NCBI GenBank assembly: GCA_030589175.1
Contig: JAUUWJ010000065.1
Coordinates: forward strand, 1 to 5,471
Length of the DNA stretch: 5,471 bases
Direction: 5' to 3'
DNA from: Actinomycetes bacterium
Lineage (GTDB): Bacteria; Actinomycetota; Aquicultoria; SURF-47; JAUUWJ01
This document shows positions 1 through 5,471 of this stretch, piece after piece. The notes beneath the pieces were generated by a model. That model saw only the letters and a program-made list of their open reading frames with translations, did not search any database and was not told the DNA's origin. Position numbers and translations under genes: made by a program. The number at the start of each line of letters is the position of its first letter. Position 1 is the first letter of the stretch.

Positions 1-76
1 CTTGGTTATATCTTAAGCAAGTGTCCGTTTATTCTATTTATGTGATGGATATGTACTTTTAGCGTTGCTCCTGCTG

Positions 77-85
77 TGGTAAAAT
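77..85 (+). promoter_or_regulatory. Possible extended -10 promoter element upstream of the operon
   Basis: The sequence TGGTAAAAT matches an extended -10 element: TGn followed by a hexamer one mismatch from TATAAT. No good -35 box lies at the usual distance, as is common for extended -10 promoters. Transcription would begin near position 92 and give a leader of about 80 nt before the prenyltransferase ATG at 174. A TTGACT at 142-147 resembles a -35 box, but its best -10 partner would put the start inside the gene, so it is less likely. This is a motif match only. Confidence 0.3.
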
Positions 86-90
86 AAGGT

Positions 91-141
91 GTTACCCGAG
101 GATTATGCGTTTAATTATTATTGAAACGGGCAAATGGTAAC
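91..141 (+). promoter_or_regulatory. Interrupted inverted repeat in the operon leader
   Basis: GTTACC at 91-96 is the reverse complement of GGTAAC at 136-141. CCCG at 95-98 also pairs with CGGG at 127-130. A transcript could therefore fold into a stem of about 8 bp with a bulge in the 3' arm. The structure lies between the candidate promoter and the first gene of the operon. It could be an operator half-site pair or an mRNA structure, and nothing in the sequence decides between them. The arms are short enough that chance is a real alternative. Confidence 0.25.
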
Positions 142-173
142 TTGACTTTTACAAAAATTCCAGCGATTGAATA

Positions 174-1136
174 ATGAAAGATTTTGAATTGACAGAAGAA
201 AACGCGTTAGTTTCGGCTACTGGAGTATGGCAGCCTTTGGCCAAGCAACTTGTAGCCCTTCTAGGATTTTCCCGGGCACTTATCGGGTTTTTTGTACTTA
301 CCCAAGCTGCCTTAGGCGCATTTTTGGCTTTGGGGCGGTTCCCTCAATGGGACGTAATTATTATAGGTTCAATAGCTTGCATTACGGGTAGCTATTCACT
401 AGTTGCTTTTAATGATTTGCTGGATGTGCCTATTGATAAGAAGCGTTTCGAAGGCAAGTTGAGGGAGCTAGACGGTTTTGATATAGGTTCTGCTTTTGAA
501 AGGCATCCATTGGCTCAAGGCACAATCGGTTTAGGATTGGCGCTGAGCTGGATTTTGGTAATGGCCATTATAAGCATGCTGGGAATTTATTACATTAATC
601 CCGTATTGATATGGATTTTACCGATAATAGCCACCTTTGTGACCGGTTATTCTTTATTAAGCAGAAGAAGTTCTTTGAAAACTATTTCAGTAGCTATAGC
701 TGTGACCTTAGGGGGAGTGGCTGGGTGGCTGGCAGTTAGCTCTGTTTATTCGGTATTGTTTTGGTTGTTTGTAGCATGGACGTTTTTATGGGAAATAGGC
801 GGCCGCAATATTCCAAACGACTTTAATGATGTTGAAGAAGACAAAGAAATCGGTATAAAGACATTTCCGGCTACACTAGGTTGTAAGGCTGCGGCGATGA
901 TAATAATTGTATTTCTTATTCTTACAATCATTGTGAGTTTGCCAATGATTTGGATATCTACCGAGTCTCTTGTATGGGCTATAGTAGCTTTGCTATTTGG
1001 AATTTATTTTCTATTGGTTCCGGGATGGAACTTGGTGAGAAAGGCGGTGCCTGAGCAGTCAATGAAGTTGTTTAACCGCTCATGCCTGTATCCATTGGCG
1101 ATGTTATTGATTTTAGTATCATCATTATTTTTATAG
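174..1136 (+). CDS. ubiA: UbiA-family polyprenyltransferase (quinone biosynthesis)
   Basis: This is an integral-membrane aromatic prenyltransferase that would join a polyprenyl diphosphate to an aromatic quinone precursor. The 320-residue length fits the UbiA family. The first Asp-rich motif NxxxDxxxD is intact as N80, D84 and D88. The second is D219-D223, inside a stretch running from R211-N212 to G227-K229-T230. About eight or nine hydrophobic segments follow from residue 28 to the C-terminus. The ATG at 174 is the first possible start after an in-frame TGA at 168-170. It has no clear Shine-Dalgarno sequence, which is odd for an operon's first gene. The stop codon overlaps the ribosome binding site of the next gene, a ubiE homologue, so a quinone role is well supported. 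The aromatic substrate is not determined: 4-hydroxybenzoate-type and the MqnP-type of the futalosine pathway are both possible. The symbol is used at family level. Confidence 0.88.
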   Translation: MKDFELTEENALVSATGVWQPLAKQLVALLGFSRALIGFFVLTQAALGAFLALGRFPQWDVIIIGSIACITGSYSLVAFNDLLDVPIDKKRFEGKLRELDGFDIGSAFERHPLAQGTIGLGLALSWILVMAIISMLGIYYINPVLIWILPIIATFVTGYSLLSRRSSLKTISVAIAVTLGGVAGWLAVSSVYSVLFWLFVAWTFLWEIGGRNIPNDFNDVEEDKEIGIKTFPATLGCKAAAMIIIVFLILTIIVSLPMIWISTESLVWAIVALLFGIYFLLVPGWNLVRKAVPEQSMKLFNRSCLYPLAMLLILVSSLFL

Positions 1137-1139
1137 GAG
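1135..1139 (+). promoter_or_regulatory. Ribosome binding site of the ubiE gene
   Basis: AGGAG lies 5 nt before the ATG at 1145 and overlaps the stop codon of the upstream prenyltransferase (TAG, 1134-1136). It decides the start. The in-frame ATG at 1082 would lie inside ubiA and add 21 hydrophobic residues that are unlike the UbiE family. Confidence 0.8.
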
Positions 1140-1144
1140 CATAT

Positions 1145-1936
1145 ATGCCAACTGAAGAGTTGACGAAAAATAATAAAAAACAAAAAGCAAAAATTGAGAC
1201 TTATAAAATAGCCGAAGACCTAAAGGACGTAAAAAGACCTGAGGATCCGAAGCGTGTTCAACATTTCTTTACTTCTGTTGCCAAAAAGTATGATCTTGCC
1301 AACACAGTTATGAGTTTCGGCCGGCATTATTCCTGGAAAAGATTTACTACTAAAGTTGTTGAACCGAAAGAAGGCCAGACAGGCATAGATGTTTGTGCGG
1401 GAACAAATGACATAGCTATATTGCTTGCAAGAATTGTAGGGCCGAGCGGTAAGGTGATTTCTCTTGATTTTAATGAAGCTATGCAGGAAGTAGGTAAGTT
1501 CAAGGCTAAAAAACACGGACTTGATAATATTGAGCATGTTTTAGCCGATGCCGAAGCATTGCCTTTTGAAGATAAAACATTCGATTTTTTGACAATCGGT
1601 ACGGCTGCTCGTCATTTAAGGGCTCCAAATGCGTTGGCAGAATGGTATAGAGTTCTTAAACCGGGGGCAAAGATGGCTTGCCTGGAGTTTTATTCTCCGC
1701 ACAATCGTATCTGGCGAGCAATGTACAACTGGTATTCATATAACATCATGCCAAAAGTAGGAGCATTAGTAGCTCGAGATAAGAGTGGTGTTTATAATTA
1801 TTTGCCTGATTCAATAAGAGTCTGGTATACAGAGGAGCGTTATCAGGAACTAATGCAAGAAGCAGGCTTTGTTGATGTACAATTCAGGCGGTTTTCAGGA
1901 GGAATTGCTTGTGTTCACTGGGGAAGCAAGCCCTAG
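1145..1936 (+). CDS. ubiE: UbiE/MenG-type quinone C-methyltransferase
   Basis: This is an S-adenosylmethionine-dependent class I methyltransferase that would C-methylate a prenylated (hydro)quinone, as UbiE/MenG does for ubiquinone and menaquinone. The protein has 263 residues. Family landmarks are F41-F42 through Y49-D50 (the FxxVAxxYD signature), W64-K65-R66, the SAM-binding loop D82-V-C-A-G-T-N-D89, acidic D108 ending strand 2, D135-A-E137, the R169-V-L-K-P-G174 block, and a C-terminal PDSI plus GGIACVHWGSKP tail very like UbiE. Two things are unusual. The N-terminal extension before the signature is about 30 residues and lysine-rich, longer than in typical UbiE. The SAM loop also has Asn88 where Gly is common, although that position varies in MenG proteins. 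Start chosen at 1145 on the strength of AGGAG. It follows ubiA by 8 nt, so the two are very likely cotranscribed. Confidence 0.9.
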   Translation: MPTEELTKNNKKQKAKIETYKIAEDLKDVKRPEDPKRVQHFFTSVAKKYDLANTVMSFGRHYSWKRFTTKVVEPKEGQTGIDVCAGTNDIAILLARIVGPSGKVISLDFNEAMQEVGKFKAKKHGLDNIEHVLADAEALPFEDKTFDFLTIGTAARHLRAPNALAEWYRVLKPGAKMACLEFYSPHNRIWRAMYNWYSYNIMPKVGALVARDKSGVYNYLPDSIRVWYTEERYQELMQEAGFVDVQFRRFSGGIACVHWGSKP

Positions 1937-1971
1937 TCTAGACATTTGATGTTAGACATTGGATCTTGGAC
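1937..1971 (+). repeat. Five degenerate 7-bp units filling the ubiE to ubiV-like gap
   Basis: From the base after the ubiE stop codon, the sequence has a 7-bp period with a stronger 14-bp period. TCTAGACATTTGAT at 1937-1950 recurs with three changes at 1951-1964, and a half unit, CTTGGAC, follows at 1965-1971. TAGACATT occurs exactly at 1939-1946 and 1953-1960. The last unit supplies the weak GGA (1968-1970) before the ATG at 1975. A matching repeat stretch lies at 3807-3841. Confidence 0.7.
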
Positions 1972-1974
1972 AAA

Positions 1975-2865
1975 ATGACTGAAGGATTAACGGTAACAGT
2001 ACAAAATTACAATACTTTTAACGAATTAGATAAATCTTTGTTTGCCCGCTACTACCTGGGCTATCCGTATTGCCTGGAAAAAGTCTCTTCTTTTTTACTT
2101 GAGCCTGAAAGCTTGAAACAGGCAATTGCTGAGATAAAAGAGCTAGGGCTCGAGTCTTATCTGGTAACACCGCCCATAATGCAAAGTGATGATTTTAATC
2201 TGCTAGAAAAACTTATTGAAGAAGCAGTTGAATGTGGCCTTGACGGGGTAGAAGTTAACGATGTTGGCATGCTTGATTTTATAAAGAAATGGCCCTCTTT
2301 AAAGATAAGTGCAGGTCATTTTATTAATATTTACCATTCAAGTGCAGCAAAAGAATATGAAAGAGATGGTGTAACAACAATTATTCCCAACAGCGAGCTT
2401 ACCTTAGATGAGCTTACTGAAATTTCGGGGCAGGTGGAGTCTGATACGGAAATAGTTGTTTACGGGAACTTAGCTTTAGGATTTGCTTATGATTGTTTAT
2501 TGAAAAACGCCTATCAAAGCGAGTGTCAACAGCAGTGTAATAAACCTCATATTTTGGTCAAGAACGGATTTAGAATGCGTAGCATTGGAAGAGCAAATGT
2601 CACTGCTGCAGACTTTTGTTTACTTGAGCAGGTTGAGAAACTGAAAAATATTAAATCCTGTTTCTGGAGATTGGAAATGTATCAAGATTCTGCTCAAAAG
2701 ATAAACAAGGTAGCCAATATCTTTAAAAATTGTATGAATGGCGAAGAGGCAAGCAAATACTTGAAGGAATTAGAGGGACTAGCTGATTACGGATTGTGTA
2801 ACGGTTGGTTTTTCGGAAAAACCGGTCATGATTATGTAGCTTCAAAGCAAGAGGTGAAATCGTGA
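1975..2865 (+). CDS. ubiV: U32-family protein, UbiV-like (O2-independent quinone hydroxylation)
   Basis: The family is annotated as peptidase U32. The layout matches UbiV, the iron-sulfur subunit that works with UbiU in oxygen-independent ring hydroxylation of ubiquinone in proteobacteria. Numbered from ATG 1975 (296 residues), Cys33 follows a YYLG stretch, and Cys174, Cys184 and Cys188 form C-X9-C-X3-C after an LAxxFAYDC segment. UbiV ligates its 4Fe-4S cluster with one early cysteine and a C-X12-C-X3-C group, so the pattern agrees with a shorter first spacer. The C-terminal CNGWFFGKTG resembles the CNGYW...AG tail I recall for E. coli UbiV. A TTG at 1966 is an alternative start. The ATG is preferred because GGA (1968-1970) precedes it and because it gives the same 38-nt gap as the other repeat-filled junction. 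The stop overlaps the UbiU-like start. The substrate is inferred from context; another U32 role, such as RNA modification, cannot be excluded. Confidence 0.75.
   Translation: MTEGLTVTVQNYNTFNELDKSLFARYYLGYPYCLEKVSSFLLEPESLKQAIAEIKELGLESYLVTPPIMQSDDFNLLEKLIEEAVECGLDGVEVNDVGMLDFIKKWPSLKISAGHFINIYHSSAAKEYERDGVTTIIPNSELTLDELTEISGQVESDTEIVVYGNLALGFAYDCLLKNAYQSECQQQCNKPHILVKNGFRMRSIGRANVTAADFCLLEQVEKLKNIKSCFWRLEMYQDSAQKINKVANIFKNCMNGEEASKYLKELEGLADYGLCNGWFFGKTGHDYVASKQEVKS
2851..2857 (+). promoter_or_regulatory. Strong ribosome binding site of the UbiU-like gene
   Basis: GAGGTGA matches the 3' end of 16S rRNA over seven bases and lies within the last codons of the UbiV-like gene. It is 7 nt from the ATG at 2865 and 4 nt from the in-frame GTG at 2862. 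The ATG has the better spacing. It is the best Shine-Dalgarno match in the operon. Confidence 0.75.
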
Positions 2866-3806
2866 TGCTTGATGTAGAATTGCTGGCGCCGGCAGGAAGT
2901 TTTAAAGCTGCACAGTATGCAATTGAGGAAGGCGCCGATGCTCTTTACCTGGGCTTGAGCGGTGTAAGTATGCGCCCGCGCCGAGCCGAGTTCGATAAAG
3001 AAGAACTCGATAAAACAATTAAGCTTATCCATAGCAAAGGAAAAAAAGCCTACGTTGTGGCGAACATTTTTCCAAAGTCATATGACGTGGATTTTTTCAA
3101 AGATGCTCTTGAAGATATTTACCGGATGGAAGCTGATGCAATCGTAGTGAGTGACATTTGGTCTTTGAGATACGTGAAAGACAATTTTAAGAATATTGAA
3201 GCACACGTTAGTATTCAAGCATCCGTATCAAGTGATAAGACCGCCGCTTTTTATGAAAGAAACGGCGCAGATGTAATAGTTGTTTCACGTAGTATGCCTA
3301 ATCTGGAAGATATAAAAAGAATCCGCAAAGCGGTGAGCTGTCGCCTTGAAGTTTTTGCGCATGGCGGAATTTGTTTTATGTACGATGGCAACTGCTATAT
3401 GAGCAGCCATTTTGAACAAAAGATCAAATTTGATAAAGAACGAAATATTCACAGGGTATACGGGCAAAATAATACAAAAGGCGAGTGTCACTTAGTTTGC
3501 AAGCGTCCTTTTGAATTAAGAGAAAACGGCTCGACTTTGGCAAAAGGTTGTTTGATGAGGCGCAATGACCAGGTTGGCTTAAGAGATTTACCTCTCTACA
3601 TTGAATCAGGCATAAATATTTTTAAATTGGAAGGCCGGGCTATGGCTGACAATTATGTAAAGCGGGCGGTAAAGCTTTACAGACAGGCAATAGACACCTA
3701 CCTTAATGATTCTGCAGGTTACACGGTTGCGGAAAAATGGTTATCACAAGCCGAAGATCTCAAAGAATACCGATTGGAATACGAACGTAAGTGGAAAATA
3801 AAGTAA
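2865..3806 (+). CDS. ubiU: U32-family protein, UbiU-like (O2-independent quinone hydroxylation)
   Basis: This is the probable partner of the preceding UbiV-like protein. The N-terminus, ELLAPAGSFKAAQYAIEEGADALYLG, is a typical U32 barrel start. It continues with the HVSIQAS strand (114-120) and with H166-G-G-I-C170, which opens the cysteine region. Cys170 and Cys177 (C-X6-C), then Cys208 and Cys212, correspond in order to the four cluster ligands of UbiU. The third and fourth are only four residues apart, as in general U32 proteins, whereas UbiU has an insertion between them. Cys229 is an additional cysteine. F253-K-L-E-G-R258 matches the family's conserved KIEGR segment. The length of 313 residues (from ATG 2865) fits UbiU rather than the longer U32 hydroxylases of RNA. 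The ATG shares one base with the previous stop (TGATG). With GTG 2862 the overlap would be four bases. Either arrangement implies translational coupling and a 1:1 complex. Confidence 0.77.
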   Translation: MLDVELLAPAGSFKAAQYAIEEGADALYLGLSGVSMRPRRAEFDKEELDKTIKLIHSKGKKAYVVANIFPKSYDVDFFKDALEDIYRMEADAIVVSDIWSLRYVKDNFKNIEAHVSIQASVSSDKTAAFYERNGADVIVVSRSMPNLEDIKRIRKAVSCRLEVFAHGGICFMYDGNCYMSSHFEQKIKFDKERNIHRVYGQNNTKGECHLVCKRPFELRENGSTLAKGCLMRRNDQVGLRDLPLYIESGINIFKLEGRAMADNYVKRAVKLYRQAIDTYLNDSAGYTVAEKWLSQAEDLKEYRLEYERKWKIK

Positions 3807-3841
3807 CAGATTGTAGATTGTAGACAATAGATGCTGGAGAT
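3807..3841 (+). repeat. Five degenerate 7-bp units filling the ubiU-like to O-methyltransferase gap
   Basis: From the base after the TAA stop, the sequence has a 7-bp period: CAGATTG at 3807, TAGATTG at 3814, TAGACAA at 3821, TAGATGC at 3828 and TGGAGAT at 3835. The shared pattern is roughly TAGAYNN, the same as in the repeat stretch at 1937-1971. The last unit contains GGAG (3836-3839), which serves as the Shine-Dalgarno sequence for the next gene. Confidence 0.7.
3836..3839 (+). promoter_or_regulatory. Ribosome binding site of the O-methyltransferase, within a repeat unit
   Basis: GGAG lies 5 nt before the ATG at 3845. It sits inside the last 7-bp repeat unit, so the repeat appears to have been adapted as a translation signal. 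It supports 3845 as the start. Confidence 0.6.
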
Positions 3842-3844
3842 CTG

Positions 3845-4468
3845 ATGACCATATTTAGAGCTGACATTGACCAATATTTACAAACTATAGCGCCGGAAGA
3901 AGATTCTCTTCTAAAAGAAATCAAGGAAGAGGCTAAAGAAACCAAAGTTCCGGCAATTTCATCTCACGAAGGAAAGTTCCTTTACCTAATGGCCAAACTT
4001 AGTAGGGCAAAAAAAGTTTTAGAATTAGGAACCGGCATAGGCTACTCTACTGTTTGGCTGGCAAGGGCTCTGCCGGAATTAAGCAAATTAATAACAATTG
4101 AGCGGGAAGAGCAATATTCTAGGTTAGCTGCTGAGCACTTCAAAAAATTAGATAGAAATATTGTCGAGCTGATTGAAAGCGAAGCTACACCGGTTTTAGA
4201 AGAAATGAGCATTGCGTTTGATCTTTGCTTTATGGACGAATATAAAGCTTTTTATTTTATCGATTTAGACCATTGTATTCGCTTGTTGAGGCCCGGCGGA
4301 TTACTGCTTGTTCATAATGCCTTAGAAGGCGGCTGGGTAGAAGAAGGCCAGATAGAGATTGAAAGCCCGGAACTCAAAAAATGGCATGAACTTGTCTTAA
4401 ACCATCCGAAACTGGAGAGCATATTGGTTCCGGTTGGCGAAGGTTTTGTTCTATCGGTTAAGAAATAA
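3845..4468 (+). CDS. SAM-dependent O-methyltransferase, caffeoyl-CoA/catechol type
   Basis: This is a 207-residue class I methyltransferase of the small, metal-dependent O-methyltransferase group (COG4122-like). The SAM loop V58-L-E-L-G-T-G-I-G-Y67 is intact, E86 in TIERE fits the ribose-binding acidic residue, and F125-D-L-C-F-M-D131 is the usual strand 4 with the first metal ligand. The expected DADK is D131-E-Y-K134. The expected Asp-Asn metal pair of the VADNxLxGG motif is H157-N158, so one Asp ligand is replaced by His. The protein may bind metal differently or may not need it. It follows the UbiU-like gene by 38 nt and ends the operon. By context it may methylate a hydroxyl placed on the quinone ring by the UbiU/UbiV pair, replacing UbiG. 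That role is inference, and a general small-molecule methyltransferase is the alternative. The end overlaps the convergent gene by 18 bp. Confidence 0.8.
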   Translation: MTIFRADIDQYLQTIAPEEDSLLKEIKEEAKETKVPAISSHEGKFLYLMAKLSRAKKVLELGTGIGYSTVWLARALPELSKLITIEREEQYSRLAAEHFKKLDRNIVELIESEATPVLEEMSIAFDLCFMDEYKAFYFIDLDHCIRLLRPGGLLLVHNALEGGWVEEGQIEIESPELKKWHELVLNHPKLESILVPVGEGFVLSVKK

Positions 4469-5471
4469 ATCTCCTACAAGGCTCAAACCGAATAATAGTA
4501 AAGAGCCGAAACCGAAAAGATATAAGCTTGCCTTGTAGGAGTCTGGTTCATATTTAAAGGTTACTTTCTTGGTTTTTGAGTCGACGATAACTCCTCGAAA
4601 CATGATATTGGTTTTTATTATCTTACTCTCCTTGCCGTCAACGTAGGCCTTCCAGCCGGGAAAGTAAGTATCGGCCAGAACAAGCAGCGATTTCTTATTT
4701 GTTTTTACTTGAACGTCAATTTTCTGAGACTCATAAATTTTGACATTTGTCTTATATTTTAATTTTTTATTGTCCTTAAGCCTTACCTTTGTTTCTACCA
4801 AGGCCTCTTTTCTGATATTTAACTCTTTAATAACATGAGTCTTGTTTTTCGTTGCAAAGATCGCTTTATCAACAACTGTAACTCTTGGCATAACGGTTTT
4901 GTTTTCATAAACTGTGACCGGTGACCTTACTTTATTATCATGAAACACGGGCTTGAACTTTTCATTTAAGTTACCCCCATTAGTCAAATGAAGTGAGTTT
5001 ATAAGTACCTCCGAGCTGAAGCTGATGTTTATATATTGGCCCGCGATAGTGGAGATATTGGCTCGATAAGTATTCTTGCCGGATTTAACTCTCTTTGCAA
5101 ATAGAGTAATAGGTTCTTTATCAGCCGGAAAGACTTCGATTTTTAAATCCCTTTCGATTGCCGTTTTTGTTCTGAAATTTAAGAATTTAACATCAAGTGG
5201 AAAATTCATATTAAGGGCGAAAGGAGTCTTATACCAAACTTCCTTTTCACTTCTCATTTTGGGAATTTTTTCTTTGTCTAGCCAGTGGTAAAGATTTTTT
5301 TGAAGCGGTTTTAATGCCAACACATAGCGGACATTTAGGGCATCAAAGAACTGAGAATCTAAGTTTACTCCTTCCATACCGGTTATGTGTCCTCGTTTCC
5401 TAAGGTCAGAGAAGAGCGAAAGGTATTCCATGTAACTTTTTGGCTGGATTGCGTTCAGGCTCCTGATGTCT
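4451..5471 (-). CDS. YfhO-family membrane protein, C-terminal part (5' end beyond window)
   Basis: The frame stays open to the right edge. Residues read before the ATG at 5429-5431 (DIRSLNAIQPKSY) fit the family, so that ATG is internal and the protein continues outside the window. About 340 residues are visible of a family whose members usually have 800 or more. Landmarks are FFDALNVRYVLALKP (around 5303-5347), typical of the start of the extracytoplasmic C-terminal region; a beta-rich stretch; FPGWKAYVDGKESK (around 4626-4667), the family's most recognisable block; and one last hydrophobic segment ending in LFLNR, a probable transmembrane helix. YfhO proteins are large polytopic membrane proteins linked in Firmicutes to glycosylation of lipoteichoic acid, and their role elsewhere is poorly known. 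The gene is convergent with the quinone operon and overlaps its end, so no functional link is indicated. The stop is TAG at 4451-4453 (read on the minus strand). Confidence 0.8.
   Translation of the reverse strand, partial: DIRSLNAIQPKSYMEYLSLFSDLRKRGHITGMEGVNLDSQFFDALNVRYVLALKPLQKNLYHWLDKEKIPKMRSEKEVWYKTPFALNMNFPLDVKFLNFRTKTAIERDLKIEVFPADKEPITLFAKRVKSGKNTYRANISTIAGQYINISFSSEVLINSLHLTNGGNLNEKFKPVFHDNKVRSPVTVYENKTVMPRVTVVDKAIFATKNKTHVIKELNIRKEALVETKVRLKDNKKLKYKTNVKIYESQKIDVQVKTNKKSLLVLADTYFPGWKAYVDGKESKIIKTNIMFRGVIVDSKTKKVTFKYEPDSYKASLYLFGFGSLLLFGLSLVGDLFLNR
4471..4541. repeat. Perfect 12-bp inverted repeat at the convergent gene junction
   Basis: CTCCTACAAGGC at 4471-4482 is exactly repeated in inverted orientation at 4530-4541, with a 47-bp spacer. 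A competing short pairing, GGCTC at 4480-4484 with GAGCC at 4503-4507, overlaps the left arm. The repeat lies just past the O-methyltransferase stop and inside the last codons of the minus-strand gene. No T-run follows on the + strand; on the - strand a T-rich stretch follows, but before that gene's stop codon. It is therefore not a standard terminator for either gene, although it could form a long-looped hairpin in both transcripts. Confidence 0.5.

Noticed and set aside
1..62. Open frames entering from the left edge on the + strand (ending at TGA 43-45 and TAG 60-62), possibly the tail of an upstream gene
   Set aside because: Only 14 and 19 residues are visible in two different frames, with nothing recognisable, so neither can be supported.
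142..175. Promoter made of TTGACT (142-147) with TTGAAT or AATAAT before the first gene
   Set aside because: Spacers of 19 and 22 bp are too long, and the transcript would begin inside the coding sequence.
1082..1144. Longer ubiE start at the ATG at 1082
   Set aside because: It lies inside ubiA in another frame, adds a hydrophobic leader unlike the family, and a good AGGAG precedes the ATG at 1145.
1220..1537. Minus-strand open frame of 105 codons opposite ubiE
   Set aside because: It lies wholly inside a well-supported gene and its product resembles no family; it is a shadow frame.
1937..1971. CRISPR-like array or phase-variable microsatellite
   Set aside because: Units are only 7 bp and degenerate, lie outside coding sequence and have no spacers. 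A CRISPR is excluded, and slippage is unlikely with imperfect units.
5076..5291. Plus-strand open frame of 71 codons opposite the YfhO-like gene
   Set aside because: It overlaps a frame with clear family motifs and shows no features of its own.

Overview
This is a bacterial window of fairly low GC (roughly 40%, estimated by eye). Five co-directional genes run on the + strand (174-4468), and one partial gene converges from the right edge on the - strand (4451 to beyond 5471). The five genes read as a quinone-biosynthesis operon. In order they are a UbiA-type membrane prenyltransferase, a UbiE/MenG-type C-methyltransferase, two U32-family proteins with the four-cysteine layouts of UbiV and UbiU, and a small class I O-methyltransferase of the caffeoyl-CoA/catechol type.

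Layout. Bases 1-173 hold no convincing gene. They hold a possible extended -10 promoter, an interrupted inverted repeat and a tiny possible leader ORF. The ubiA stop codon overlaps the ribosome binding site of ubiE, and the ubiV-like stop overlaps the ubiU-like start. The other two gaps, ubiE to ubiV-like and ubiU-like to the O-methyltransferase, are both exactly 38 nt. Both are filled from the base after the stop codon with degenerate 7-bp-period repeats of the same TAGAC/TAGAT flavour. The O-methyltransferase overlaps the tail of the - strand gene by 18 bp. That gene encodes the C-terminal part of a YfhO-like membrane protein and has no evident link to the operon.

How the genes may work together. 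UbiA would attach a polyprenyl chain to an aromatic acid and UbiE would C-methylate the ring. In proteobacteria the UbiU-UbiV pair is an iron-sulfur heterodimer that hydroxylates the ring without O2. The O-methyltransferase could then methylate such a hydroxyl, the job UbiG does in the classical pathway. The combination suggests an oxygen-independent pathway to a hydroxylated or methoxylated quinone. Neither UbiG, UbiT nor UbiD/UbiX lies in the window. The quinone made and the host lineage cannot be told from the sequence. Menaquinone tailoring or an uncommon benzoquinone are both open.
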